DNA of 56,189 bases from Omnitrophica WOR_2 bacterium RIFOXYA2_FULL_38_17 (GTDB lineage Bacteria; Omnitrophota; Gorgyraeia; Zapsychrales; Zapsychraceae). The stretch lies in contig MHHG01000032.1 of the NCBI GenBank assembly GCA_001805965.1, forward strand, positions 1 through 56,189, read 5' to 3'. Both the position numbers and the translations under genes were made by a program. Each line of letters starts with the position of its first letter. Position 1 is the first letter of the stretch. Under the pieces are notes generated by a model. That model saw nothing but the letters and a program-made list of their open reading frames with translations, had not been told where the DNA came from and did no database searches. Below are positions 16,878 to 26,047 of this stretch, one piece after another.

Positions 16878-19307
16878 TTAAGTGCAAATGTTGACTTCAA
16901 GACGCTCACCTAGCTTGTTAAATGCATCAAGCCATCTTATTGCTGTCTTATCTTTTTCTTTTGCTTTTGTTTCCATCACAGCAAACAACTTTTTCCCCAA
17001 CCTAAAATACAAATCTTGTGCCTTCCAAAGATCTATTTCAAGGGATAGTTTACTTAGTATGCCTAAAGTCATTTCAATATTTTCAAGCAATACAACATCT
17101 CCAAAAGAATTGATCAACTTATCCATCATATCGCTGATCTTCTTCGACGTAACAAGCTCTAGATTCTCCCTATCACGCATAAAATTCCACCTATTGATCT
17201 CTTTTACCAACATTTCCAGTTTTTCAATATTGATCATTTCTTCTTCAAAGATCTCAAGAATATCCCTGTTAAGTATAAACTCAACTGTCATTGCAAGCGC
17301 TTTGGGCAAAGGCATCTTTGTTTTCTTCCTGATTTGCATCAATGGATAATACTGATCATATATCTGTCGAAAGTTCAATTCTATATAGTTCAGCGTGCCC
17401 TCAAATATGTGGGTCATAGCCTTGCCCTGCTCATTTTTAAACAGATCCCAAAGCGAATAACTGCTCTCTGAAAAATACCTGTTTATCAGATTAATAACTT
17501 CAGGAACATTGTTATGCATAAAAGAGTCTTTTATTTCTTCATGTATAATTGAAAAATAATGATCTTCCGTGTGTTTTCTGACCCCAACACTTAAGTTATA
17601 ATCACCAAAAGATAAAACGACAAAGTTGATACTTTCCTTTTCGAACGTAATTTGAGATTCAACAAGAGCCTTTCCAATGATCAACTTTTGCTTACCAACG
17701 CCATATTTTTCATAGATTTCACTACCGACTATATACGAATAAATTCTTTCTCTCTCTGAATGATCCTGAAATAGCGATGAAATCGCATAATGAGCTCCGA
17801 CATTTAAAAGATCAATAACAGATGGTTTGACAAATACATTATAAATCTTGCCACCATTCTTTTTTTTAGGAATATTACTTTTTGCTTTATCAAGAAGGCT
17901 TATATATTTTTCTTCCAGGTCAATTCCTGAAACTTCCTTCGCCAACTGTATTGTGCGAGCAGCATATTGCATTATCTGAACAGGCTCTATTCCTGAAATA
18001 TCATCAAAGAACCATCCACAGCTGGTATACATCAGCATTGCATGTCTTTGCATCTCTAAAAGTTTCAAGCTCTTTATCTGCTGATCTTCTGAAAGTTTAC
18101 TTTTAGAGTGCCTTTCAAAGAACTGCTCCAAGCTCTCTTTGTTTCTATCAAGGATAACTGAAATATAGTCATCTCTAGCATCCCATGGATCTTTAACAAA
18201 ACCGATAAATTCCTTAACATAGATCTGTTTGATCTCATCTCTTAGCCAATCCATAGCCTGTCGAAGATATACCCTCCACTTCTGATTCCATTTAGGGTCT
18301 GTGCCTACATTACACCCACAATCCGCCCTCCATCTTTCTACGCCGTGAGAACAGCTCCATGAAGTATTTTCAATGATTTCTACCTCATATTCAGGTGGAT
18401 TCTTTTCTAGATATTCCCCGTAAATCGTAATATTGGACATCTTGTTCTTTTCAATATGATCTATCAAGAATGACAAGGCCATGTTTCCAAATTTATGATG
18501 ATGCCCATAAGATTCACCGTCATTTGCAACGCTCACTAACTGAGTTTCTGAATCTTTAAGAGAAAAAGATCCCATAAGCCTTTGAGCAAATTTAGCACCA
18601 TCTTTTAATAGATCCCCAAAAGCAACTTCTTGTGAGATTGGACCGTCATAAAAAAATATCGTTATACTTTTTCCAGAAGACAAATTACATAAATAAGCAT
18701 TTTTAGGATCCACTTTCCCGACTGAAGCATCCTGCCAGGAATCTTCCCCTATCGCCCTCACTCTATGTGCCTGATATGGGCTTAATATGGTAAATTTGAT
18801 CCCGTATTCCGCTAAAAGCTCAAGAGACTCTATATCTACAGCCGTCTCCGAAAGCCACATTCCCTCAGGGCTTCGCTTGAAACGATGTTCAAAATCCTTT
18901 ATTCCCCAAAATATCTGAGTCCTTTTATCCTTTGAATTTGCTAAAGGCATAATAATATGATTATAAACCTGTGCTATTGCTGATCCATGTCCTGAGAAAT
19001 TCTCCTGGCTTATTTTATCAGCAGCAAGAATCGATCTATACACTTCCTCCTCATTCTTTTCCATCCAGGAAAGCAATGTTGGCCCAAAATTAAAGCTCAT
19101 TTTTGAATAATTATTAACTATAGCGGCAATTCTTCCGTGAAAATCTAATATTCTGGAAGATGTGTTTGGAAAGTAACATTCTGCGGCAATACGTTCATTC
19201 CAGTTCTGATAAGGATGTGCTGAATCCTGTATCTCAATCTCTTCTAACCATGGATTTTCTCTTGGAGGCTGATAAAAATGCCCGTGGATACAAATATTTC
19301 TATTCAT
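16878..19307 (-). CDS. GH57 / DUF3536 glycoside hydrolase-like protein
   Basis: About 809 residues. The N-terminus contains the DUF3536-type GH57 opening NICIHGHFYQPPRENPWLEE and IAAECYFPN. GH57-type regions follow: RSPEGMWLSETAVDIESLE (the Glu as likely nucleophile) and VANDGESYGHHHKFGNMALS (Asp/Glu pair). After about residue 500 the protein is mainly helical. GH57 enzymes are alpha-amylases, branching enzymes or glucanotransferases; this subgroup is not well characterised. I favour the ATG at 19307 because the family homology begins there; an in-frame GTG at 19334 is the alternative. It lies between glgB and malQ, 33 and 17 bp away, which supports a role in alpha-glucan metabolism. Confidence 0.85.
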   Translation of the reverse strand: MNRNICIHGHFYQPPRENPWLEEIEIQDSAHPYQNWNERIAAECYFPNTSSRILDFHGRIAAIVNNYSKMSFNFGPTLLSWMEKNEEEVYRSILAADKISQENFSGHGSAIAQVYNHIIMPLANSKDKRTQIFWGIKDFEHRFKRSPEGMWLSETAVDIESLELLAEYGIKFTILSPYQAHRVRAIGEDSWQDASVGKVDPKNAYLCNLSSGKSITIFFYDGPISQEVAFGDLLKDGAKFAQRLMGSFSLKDSETQLVSVANDGESYGHHHKFGNMALSFLIDHIEKNKMSNITIYGEYLEKNPPEYEVEIIENTSWSCSHGVERWRADCGCNVGTDPKWNQKWRVYLRQAMDWLRDEIKQIYVKEFIGFVKDPWDARDDYISVILDRNKESLEQFFERHSKSKLSEDQQIKSLKLLEMQRHAMLMYTSCGWFFDDISGIEPVQIMQYAARTIQLAKEVSGIDLEEKYISLLDKAKSNIPKKKNGGKIYNVFVKPSVIDLLNVGAHYAISSLFQDHSERERIYSYIVGSEIYEKYGVGKQKLIIGKALVESQITFEKESINFVVLSFGDYNLSVGVRKHTEDHYFSIIHEEIKDSFMHNNVPEVINLINRYFSESSYSLWDLFKNEQGKAMTHIFEGTLNYIELNFRQIYDQYYPLMQIRKKTKMPLPKALAMTVEFILNRDILEIFEEEMINIEKLEMLVKEINRWNFMRDRENLELVTSKKISDMMDKLINSFGDVVLLENIEMTLGILSKLSLEIDLWKAQDLYFRLGKKLFAVMETKAKEKDKTAIRWLDAFNKLGERLEVNICT

Positions 19308-19340
19308 TTTTCTTTGCTCTGATTTAAATTTCACAACAAG

Positions 19341-21377
19341 TTATTCTAAAACTTCTTCAGATTCTTGCATTAGTGTTACATTAGCGCCTTCTTCTAGAGC
19401 CTCATTTGGAACTTCTTCAATCACTTCATCTTCAGCGATCTCTTTTATGATTTCTTTTGCAGAAGACTTTCTTCTTTTAAAATAAAGAACACTTAATGGC
19501 GGCAAAGTTAATTTTATTGAGTGATCTTTTCCATGAGCAGAGACCTTCTCGGCTTCAACACCACCAAGGTTACCCATACCGCTTCCACCATATATTTTCG
19601 AATCACTATTCAATATTTCTTCCCAAAAGCCTTTTTGAGTGACTCCAACCCTATAATTCAGATGAGGTGCTGGTGTAAAATTGCATGAAACTAAAATATC
19701 CTCATCGCTAATACCACTTTTTCTAACAAAGTTCAATATGCTCTTCTCCCAATCACCCGCATCAATCCATTCGAATCCCTTAAAATCAAAATCATGCTTA
19801 AAGAAGGCCTTCTCTTTTTTATAAATATGATTCAAGTCTTTTACTAGTTTTTGAATGCCTTTGTGTGAATCATACTGCAGAAGATGCCAGTCTAAGCTTT
19901 TCTCATGATACCATTCATCCCTCTGTGCAAATTCTGCACCCATAAAAAGCAGTTTTTTGCCGGGATGGGCAAACATATATCCATAAAGCAGCCTTAAATT
20001 CGCAAATTTTTGCCAATCATCACAAGGCATTTTTGTAAGAAGAGAGCCCTTTCCGTGGACCACCTCATCATGCGATAAGGACAACAAGAAATTCTCTGTA
20101 TATGAATAAAGCATGCTGAAAGTAAGTTCGTTCTGGTGATATTTTCTATAAATAGGATCTTTTTTAAAATACTCTAAAGTATCATGCATCCATCCCATGT
20201 TCCATTTCATGCCAAAACCTAACCCGCCATCAGCAACCGGACGGGACACATTGCCCCAAGCTGTTGACTCTTCAGCTATAATCTGAATATCAGGATGAAA
20301 TTCATAAACAGCTTGATTCAATTTTTGGATAAACTCTATAGATTCTAGATTCTCCCTCCCACCGTATTTATTAGGAGCCCACTGCCCGTTTTCCCTGGAA
20401 TAATCCAAATAAAGCATAGAAGCAACAGCATCTACTCTCAGGCCATCTACATGATATTGCTCTAGCCAGAACATAGCGCTTGAAATAAGGAATTCCCTTA
20501 TCTCCCTTCTTCCATTGTTAAAAATATAACACTTCCAATCAGGATGATATCCTTTTTTAGGATCGCCGTGCTCATAAAGATGTGTACCATCAAAATAAGC
20601 TAATCCATGCTCATCTGTTGGAAAATGTGAAGGAACCCAATCAAGAATTACGCCAATATCATTTTGATGCATACAATCTATAAGATACATAAAATCCTGC
20701 GGGGTCCCATATCGATTTGATGGCGCATAATAGCCAACAGTTTGATATCCCCATGAACCGAAAAAAGGATGCTCCATTACAGGCATAATCTCAACGTGAG
20801 TAAAGCCCATTTCTTTGACATAATCAACAAGCTTGGTTGCAAGCTCCCTGTATGTCAGATATCTGTTGTTCTCTTCAAAGACCCTGCTCCAGGACCCAAG
20901 ATGTACTTCATAAATAGAATATGGAGCATTAAGAGCGTTGTTATTCTTTCTATTCCTCATCCATGCTGAATCATGCCATTGATAATCTAAATCCCATACA
21001 ATTGAAGCTGTTTTTGGGGGCTGTTCAGAATAAAAAGCATATGGATCTTTTTTATCTACTGAATAATTTTTATGATGTGAAATAATATGATATTTGTAAA
21101 CACTGCCTTTATTAACATTAGGAATAAAACCTTCCCAAATACCAGAACTATCCCACCTTGCCCCTAGTTTATTAGCACTTTTATTCCATCCGTTAAAATC
21201 TCCAATAACTGACACCTCTCGAGCATTTGGCGCCCAAACAGCAAAATAAACCCCTTCAACAGAATCCTTAGATGTTAAATGTGCACCTAACTTCTTGTAC
21301 AAATGATGATGAGTTCCTTCTTTAAAAAGGTATGAATCTTGTTCAGAAAATAAACTACCATTAAAATTATTTTTCAT
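19341..21377 (-). CDS. glgB: 1,4-alpha-glucan branching enzyme
   Basis: A 678-residue GH13 enzyme that makes alpha-1,6 branches in glycogen. An N-terminal CBM48 region (VYFAVWAPNAREVSVIGDFN) precedes the barrel. Catalytic motifs are visible: VDGLRVDAVASMLYLDYS with the nucleophile Asp, IIAEESTAW with the acid/base Glu, and LLSLSHDEVVHGKGS with the third carboxylate. A beta-rich C-terminal domain (VLYFKRRKS near 620) is followed by an acidic tail of about 40 residues (many Glu) that is not part of the usual enzyme. AGGTG precedes the ATG. This is the first gene of a long minus-strand run that ends with the PadR gene. Confidence 0.96.
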   Translation of the reverse strand: MKNNFNGSLFSEQDSYLFKEGTHHHLYKKLGAHLTSKDSVEGVYFAVWAPNAREVSVIGDFNGWNKSANKLGARWDSSGIWEGFIPNVNKGSVYKYHIISHHKNYSVDKKDPYAFYSEQPPKTASIVWDLDYQWHDSAWMRNRKNNNALNAPYSIYEVHLGSWSRVFEENNRYLTYRELATKLVDYVKEMGFTHVEIMPVMEHPFFGSWGYQTVGYYAPSNRYGTPQDFMYLIDCMHQNDIGVILDWVPSHFPTDEHGLAYFDGTHLYEHGDPKKGYHPDWKCYIFNNGRREIREFLISSAMFWLEQYHVDGLRVDAVASMLYLDYSRENGQWAPNKYGGRENLESIEFIQKLNQAVYEFHPDIQIIAEESTAWGNVSRPVADGGLGFGMKWNMGWMHDTLEYFKKDPIYRKYHQNELTFSMLYSYTENFLLSLSHDEVVHGKGSLLTKMPCDDWQKFANLRLLYGYMFAHPGKKLLFMGAEFAQRDEWYHEKSLDWHLLQYDSHKGIQKLVKDLNHIYKKEKAFFKHDFDFKGFEWIDAGDWEKSILNFVRKSGISDEDILVSCNFTPAPHLNYRVGVTQKGFWEEILNSDSKIYGGSGMGNLGGVEAEKVSAHGKDHSIKLTLPPLSVLYFKRRKSSAKEIIKEIAEDEVIEEVPNEALEEGANVTLMQESEEVLE

Positions 21378-21464
21378 TTTACACCTGCCATATTCATTAA
21401 AACTACTATTGTCTCTGTATTTTCCATGTTATCACTCAAAAAATGGTTGATCCTAATATATTCA

Positions 21465-21480
21465 ATGTGTCAATACACAT
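21465..21480. promoter_or_regulatory. Short palindrome upstream of glgB
   Basis: ATGTGT and ACACAT form a perfect 6-bp inverted repeat with a 4-base spacer, about 90 bp upstream of the glgB start. On the minus strand a TTGACA lies inside it, but I find no good -10 box 17 bp away. It may be an operator; the support is weak. Confidence 0.25.
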
Positions 21481-21597
21481 GTAAAAAGTTTTAATTTGAA
21501 TTAGATAATAAAATAAAAATTAAGATTAATATTACTATTATATACAATAAAAAATTTATTGAACAAAATTGTTATAAAGCTAAATGCTTAAAGACAT

Positions 21598-21639
21598 TAT
21601 ATATATTAGAATTGAAAAATCAATGCTTATATATATTAG
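21598..21639. repeat. 13-bp direct repeat between glgB and the EAL regulator gene
   Basis: TTATATATATTAG occurs at 21598-21610 and again at 21627-21639. The stretch from 21378 to 21676 (299 bp) has no gene. It is very AT-rich, so the repeat may be fortuitous. Confidence 0.35.
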
Positions 21640-21676
21640 CGGGAACTTTTGATTTGGGATCAAAAAATAAAATGGA

Positions 21677-22858
21677 TTAATTAAATGCAGCAATTTCCTT
21701 ATGGATTTTATCAAGATCAATATTGGCATTTGGTCTTGCAAGATAATAGCCTTGAACAGCATCAATGCCAAGCTCCATAACCAGCTCAAGCTCTTCTTTT
21801 CTCTCAATGCCTTCTGCAATAGACAATATACCGTTTTCCTTACAAAATGCTATTATAAATTTAACAATACTAACTTTAATGTCATCTTTATCAATATATC
21901 TAATTATATGCTGATCAACTTTCACTATTTCCGGTTTTGTCTCAACTATAGACTCAATACTTGCATAACCTCCACCAACATCATCGACAGCAAATTTAAA
22001 ACCACCTTCTTTATAGCGTTTTAAATGTTCATAGAATAGTTTTGGATCTTTTATCGCTGACCGTTCTGTAATTTCCAAGACCACATTTTCTGCATTAACT
22101 TTATGCTCTTCAAAAAGGCTCTTTATTGTTAAAAATTTTGAACCCTCTACAAGATAAGGATTACAATTCAAAAACAGCTTTTCAAAATCAGTTAAATATT
22201 CTGATGCATATTCAATAGCTTTTTTCCAGGAAAGAATCTCAAGGTCTTGATAACAACCATATTGCAGCGCTGCTTTAAATAATATCTCCGGATTCACAAG
22301 AATTGTGTTAGTTTTTGGACGGCATAATGCTTCAAAACCTAAAAGGCTAAAAGGCTGCAATTTAAAGATAGGTTGAAAAAATGGAACCACTTTTCCTTCA
22401 TCAATTATCTTTCTAAGCTCTAAAACAATATTCTCATCACCATTTTCATCTTCCATTCCATTTTTAAAAAGCTTCCCTCTTCTCATAACTGCTTCCATAC
22501 GCGCAACTAATTCTTCAAACTCAAAAGGTTTTCTAATATAGTCATCAGCTCCTAAATATAATGCTTGTATAATATCCGAGGAATTGTATTTGGTGCTTAA
22601 AATAACAACGGGAATATGTCCTACTTCCTCACTTTTCTTAATCTGGGAACATAGCTCAAAGCCATCTCTATCATTCAAAATAAGATCAAGAAGGATCAAA
22701 TCCGTATGAGTTGTTATATTCTCTAATGCATTTTCTTCTGAATCAGCTACTGTCACTTCATATCCTCTCGTTACTAAAAGCATCGAAAGCATAGTTGTAA
22801 TAGATTTATCATTATCAATAATAAGGATCTTCTTTTTATTGTTTGAATTATTAGACAT
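21677..22858 (-). CDS. Response regulator with EAL cyclic di-GMP phosphodiesterase domain
   Basis: A 393-residue two-domain protein. The receiver domain (residues about 10-125) has the acidic pair IIDND, phospho-acceptor Asp58 in LILLDLI, and Lys in YIRKPF. The EAL domain (about 155-390) retains key residues: FEALCRP, LNCNP, VVLEITERSA, the metal-binding pair in AVDDVGGGYAS, IVKVDQHIIR, SIAEGIE and VQGYYLARP. This pattern suggests an active enzyme that hydrolyses cyclic di-GMP to pGpG under control of an unidentified sensor kinase. No kinase gene is adjacent. The TPR/AsmA genes behind the GEMM riboswitch at 8.5 kb are a plausible downstream target of the same second messenger. Confidence 0.92.
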   Translation of the reverse strand: MSNNSNNKKKILIIDNDKSITTMLSMLLVTRGYEVTVADSEENALENITTHTDLILLDLILNDRDGFELCSQIKKSEEVGHIPVVILSTKYNSSDIIQALYLGADDYIRKPFEFEELVARMEAVMRRGKLFKNGMEDENGDENIVLELRKIIDEGKVVPFFQPIFKLQPFSLLGFEALCRPKTNTILVNPEILFKAALQYGCYQDLEILSWKKAIEYASEYLTDFEKLFLNCNPYLVEGSKFLTIKSLFEEHKVNAENVVLEITERSAIKDPKLFYEHLKRYKEGGFKFAVDDVGGGYASIESIVETKPEIVKVDQHIIRYIDKDDIKVSIVKFIIAFCKENGILSIAEGIERKEELELVMELGIDAVQGYYLARPNANIDLDKIHKEIAAFN

Positions 22859-23109
22859 TATTTAATTTTTCTTTTTTTAATTTATTATCTAAATCTTTAT
22901 TTTACAAACACATAGAATATCTTCTTTAATAAACCCTTACTAAGTATATGTTATTTATTCAAAGATTGCGATAAATTAACACAAAATAAAACAATTGCAA
23001 GATTAATATTTTTATCGTAAACCATTTGATCACAATTATTTAAACACTATTAAACATCCTAAAGGTATCGTTTTCTTTTTCAGGCAAGACTATGTCAAAA
23101 TTGAAGATT

Positions 23110-23658
23110 TTAACTCTGTTTAAATATCCTTTGGTATTCACAAAAACAATAAGTATTGCCTGCTTCATTAATTGTTTCGGACTTGCTCTTTAAGGCAAAA
23201 TTTCCCTGGAATTCAGGGAAAAACACATCACAATCAAAGATCTTATTAATATGTGTAACAAAAAGATTATTACATGAAGCATCGTTAATAGCTGCATTAA
23301 AAACCTGTTGGCCACCAATAACAAAAATCTTATCTAACTTTTCTGAATACTGTTCTTCAATTGCTTTTAAAGCATCCTTTAAACCGCTGGAAACAATTAC
23401 CCCTTCTTCAAACTGCAAACTCTTATTCCTTGTCAAAACTACATTTATCCGGTTCTTAAGCGGACGAAAAACCTCCGGGATAGAATCCCAGGTTTTTCTG
23501 CCCATTATTACAGCATTCATTTTTCCTTCTTCAGAAACCAGCGTTGTAATATTTTTAAAATGCTTCATGTCGCCTGGAATATTCCATGGCAGAACACCGC
23601 CTTTTCCTATTCCATTTTCTTGATCAATTGCAACAATTATACTTAATGATCTTTTCAT
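23110..23658 (-). CDS. folA: Dihydrofolate reductase
   Basis: A 182-residue enzyme that reduces dihydrofolate with NADPH. The N-terminal signature IVAIDQENGIGKGGVLPW and the substrate-binding Asp30 in IPGDMKHFK are clear, as are the NADPH-binding segments VIMGRKTWDSIP and IFVIGGQQVFNAAI. Length is slightly above the usual 160. It begins 18 bp after thyA, so reduced folate is regenerated beside the enzyme that consumes it. No strong ribosome-binding site is seen, which fits translational coupling to thyA. The 250 bp downstream (22859-23109) hold no gene that I can see. Confidence 0.96.
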   Translation of the reverse strand: MKRSLSIIVAIDQENGIGKGGVLPWNIPGDMKHFKNITTLVSEEGKMNAVIMGRKTWDSIPEVFRPLKNRINVVLTRNKSLQFEEGVIVSSGLKDALKAIEEQYSEKLDKIFVIGGQQVFNAAINDASCNNLFVTHINKIFDCDVFFPEFQGNFALKSKSETINEAGNTYCFCEYQRIFKQS

Positions 23659-23676
23659 AATATTTTTTGAGATCGT

Positions 23677-24492
23677 TTATACCGCAATCGGGAATTTAAT
23701 AAAAGGATCATGGTTATAGTCTTCTATCCAGATATCTTCAAACTTCATATCCATCAAAGGTTTTTTATTCATTTTCAGCTTAGGCAAAGCCTTAGGCTGA
23801 CGTTCAAGCTGAACCTTCAACCCTTCAAGGTGATTACTATAAACATGCGCATCTCCGAGAGTGTGGACAAAAACACCCGGAATCAAATTACACTCATTTG
23901 CAATCATGCTGGTCAAAAGAGCATAACTTGCAATATTAAACGGAACGCCCAAAGCGACATCTGCTGATCTTTGATATAACTGACAATCAAGCCTGCCGTT
24001 AATTACATAGAACTGAAAGAAGGCATGGCACGGCGGCAAAGCCATTTTTTCTATGTCAGCAACATTCCATGCGCTAACAATAATACGGCGAGAATCAGGA
24101 TTTCTCTTTATTGTCTCAATTGCATTCATTATCTGATCTATATGTTCTTTTTTATAAGATTTTGAATCATCATTAAATGTGAATTTTTCCCAATTGCGCC
24201 ATTGATATCCGTATATAGGTCCCAGCTCACCATTTTTATCAGCCCAGGCATTCCAAATCGGAGTATGTTGAGCCAAATCGTCATTAATATTAGTGGCGCC
24301 TTTTAAAAACCATAACAATTCATAAACAACCGCAGAAAACAAAACCTTTTTCGTCGTTAAAAGCGGGAATCCTTCTCTGAGATCAAATTTCATTTGATAT
24401 CCAAAAACAGAAACAGTTCCCGTGCCTGTCCTGTCGCTCTTTTCTTCGCCGTTGTTTAAAATATATTTAACAAGATCCAAATATTGCTTCAT
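23677..24492 (-). CDS. thyA: Thymidylate synthase (ThyA type)
   Basis: A 271-residue enzyme that methylates dUMP to dTMP using methylene-tetrahydrofolate. Family motifs are complete: [32 protein letters not shown], the nucleophile Cys155 in [32 protein letters not shown] and [22 protein letters not shown] before the ATG is a strong ribosome-binding site. It leads a two-gene thyA-folA unit. Confidence 0.97.
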   Translation of the reverse strand: MKQYLDLVKYILNNGEEKSDRTGTGTVSVFGYQMKFDLREGFPLLTTKKVLFSAVVYELLWFLKGATNINDDLAQHTPIWNAWADKNGELGPIYGYQWRNWEKFTFNDDSKSYKKEHIDQIMNAIETIKRNPDSRRIIVSAWNVADIEKMALPPCHAFFQFYVINGRLDCQLYQRSADVALGVPFNIASYALLTSMIANECNLIPGVFVHTLGDAHVYSNHLEGLKVQLERQPKALPKLKMNKKPLMDMKFEDIWIEDYNHDPFIKFPIAV

Positions 24493-24566
24493 AAAATCCC
24501 TTCTTTCCTTAGTTCATCTTTTAAAAATGAACTCTTGAATAAGTATTGTATCAAAGAATTTTACAA

Positions 24567-25610
24567 TTATTGAAATTTTTTATAATGTTTGCTCACTTTT
24601 TTCTCAATAAGCCCATCATTATTATTTAAAACAATAAAAGCTGCAAACTTATTATCATATCCATCAATTATTTTAAACCCCTCTTCTTCTCCCAAAACAC
24701 ATAATGCTGTGGAAAATGCATCTGCCTCCTGAGCCGTCGGGGCAATAACCGTAGCGCTTATCACACTTTTTTGGGGCATAAGGTTTCTCGGGTCAAAAAT
24801 ATGCGAATACTTGCTTTCTCCGATCTGATAATATCTTTCATAATTGCCTGAAGTAGTAACTGCCGAATCAGACACCGAAACAACATCTATTATGTCAGAC
24901 CTATTCAAAGGATCCCTTATGCCTATTCGCCAAGGCTTACCCTCGCAATTAAATCCTGATGCATAAACATCACCTCCAGCATCAATCAAGAAACTGTCAA
25001 ATCCATGTTGCTTAAAGATCTTTACAACTTCATCGACAGCATATCCTTTTGCTATGCCGCCTAAATCTAGTCTTGTAAATTTGTTTTTAAGGATAACTTT
25101 TCCACCTTTGATCAACCCAATATTTCTGATATCAATTGCGCTTCTTATTTTCAAATAATCCTGTTCGCTTGGGATCTTGTTATTTTTCTTTGCTTCTTTC
25201 CACATCCTTATTAAAGGGCCAACACAAATATTAAATGCACCGTTTGTTTTTTCATAATAATTAACAGATGCTTCTATCAAACGATAAGAATCGCTACTGA
25301 CAAATATAGGGTCGGGGAAGGAATCATTTATTTTTGACAACTCACTTTTTTGATCATATGCATTCAGCTTACTTTCAAGATCATAAAATTTTTTCCAGGC
25401 TTCATCAAAAGCATTTTTCATCTGCTGCATGCTATGGCCATCATCACAAAGATCGAACTTAACAATCGTATCCATCAAGATCTTAGATTCGCTCATTGGT
25501 GTTCCTTTTTTAAAAACACCGTTTTGATCTTTAATCAGCAATATTAATCCCACTAATAACGATACTTTTAAAACAAACTTAAAAGTTTTGTTCTTTAGCA
25601 TCATAGTCAT
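24567..25610 (-). CDS. apbE: FAD:protein FMN transferase (ApbE family)
   Basis: A 347-residue protein that attaches FMN to Thr or Ser of membrane flavoproteins such as the Nqr/Rnf complexes. An N-terminal hydrophobic stretch (residues 11-27) suggests export or membrane anchoring; there is no lipobox Cys. Motifs are RLDLGGIAKGYAVDEVV, FLIDAGGDVYASG, SHIFDPRN and the Asp-containing TAQEADAFSTALCVLG, which hold the FAD and metal sites. The start overlaps the stop of the upstream RF-1-domain gene by 4 bp. No Nqr or Rnf gene lies in the window. Confidence 0.93.
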   Translation of the reverse strand: MTMMLKNKTFKFVLKVSLLVGLILLIKDQNGVFKKGTPMSESKILMDTIVKFDLCDDGHSMQQMKNAFDEAWKKFYDLESKLNAYDQKSELSKINDSFPDPIFVSSDSYRLIEASVNYYEKTNGAFNICVGPLIRMWKEAKKNNKIPSEQDYLKIRSAIDIRNIGLIKGGKVILKNKFTRLDLGGIAKGYAVDEVVKIFKQHGFDSFLIDAGGDVYASGFNCEGKPWRIGIRDPLNRSDIIDVVSVSDSAVTTSGNYERYYQIGESKYSHIFDPRNLMPQKSVISATVIAPTAQEADAFSTALCVLGEEEGFKIIDGYDNKFAAFIVLNNNDGLIEKKVSKHYKKFQ

Positions 25611-26035
25611 ATGTACTTTTCTATATTTTTAAAATCTATGCGTTTTCTTGTCTCTTTTTTTTCAGATTGTCGATGTTTGTCCTGCAAGATCTCTTCTTGT
25701 TTTGCCTTAAGACGCTTCCTGTTCTGTCTTTTTAATCTTTCTTTTTCATTTACTAGCTGCTGCTTTTGATCGTGCATCTTTTTTTCAATCTTTTCAACAA
25801 GCAATTTCTTGGCCTTTTCCCTGTTGGAATTCTGAGTCCTTGCAATCTGGCACTTTACCCTTATGCCCGTAGGAACATGAACTAACTCAACACACGTAGC
25901 AACTTTATTTACATTTTGGCCGCCTGGTCCGGAAGACTTAATAAAAGTCTCCTTAATATCCTTTTTATAGATCTTTAGCCTACTCATCTTTTTACTAAGG
26001 TCTTTTTCTCTTTCTTCAATAGTACTAATGCCCAT
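25607..26035 (-). CDS. RF-1-domain peptidyl-tRNA hydrolase (ArfB-like)
   Basis: A 142-residue protein with the GGQ peptidyl-hydrolysis motif in SSGPGGQNVNKVATCVEL, followed by the conserved VKCQIARTQNSNREKA and a long Lys/Arg-rich tail. Proteins of this size rescue stalled ribosomes: the tail enters the empty mRNA channel and GGQ releases the peptide. The codon-recognition domain of full release factors is absent. It overlaps apbE by 4 bp and follows prmA by 12 bp. Whether it is a true ArfB orthologue or a related RF-1-domain protein cannot be told from sequence alone. Confidence 0.85.
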   Translation of the reverse strand: MGISTIEEREKDLSKKMSRLKIYKKDIKETFIKSSGPGGQNVNKVATCVELVHVPTGIRVKCQIARTQNSNREKAKKLLVEKIEKKMHDQKQQLVNEKERLKRQNRKRLKAKQEEILQDKHRQSEKKETRKRIDFKNIEKYI

Positions 26036-26047
26036 ATTATCCTCCTT

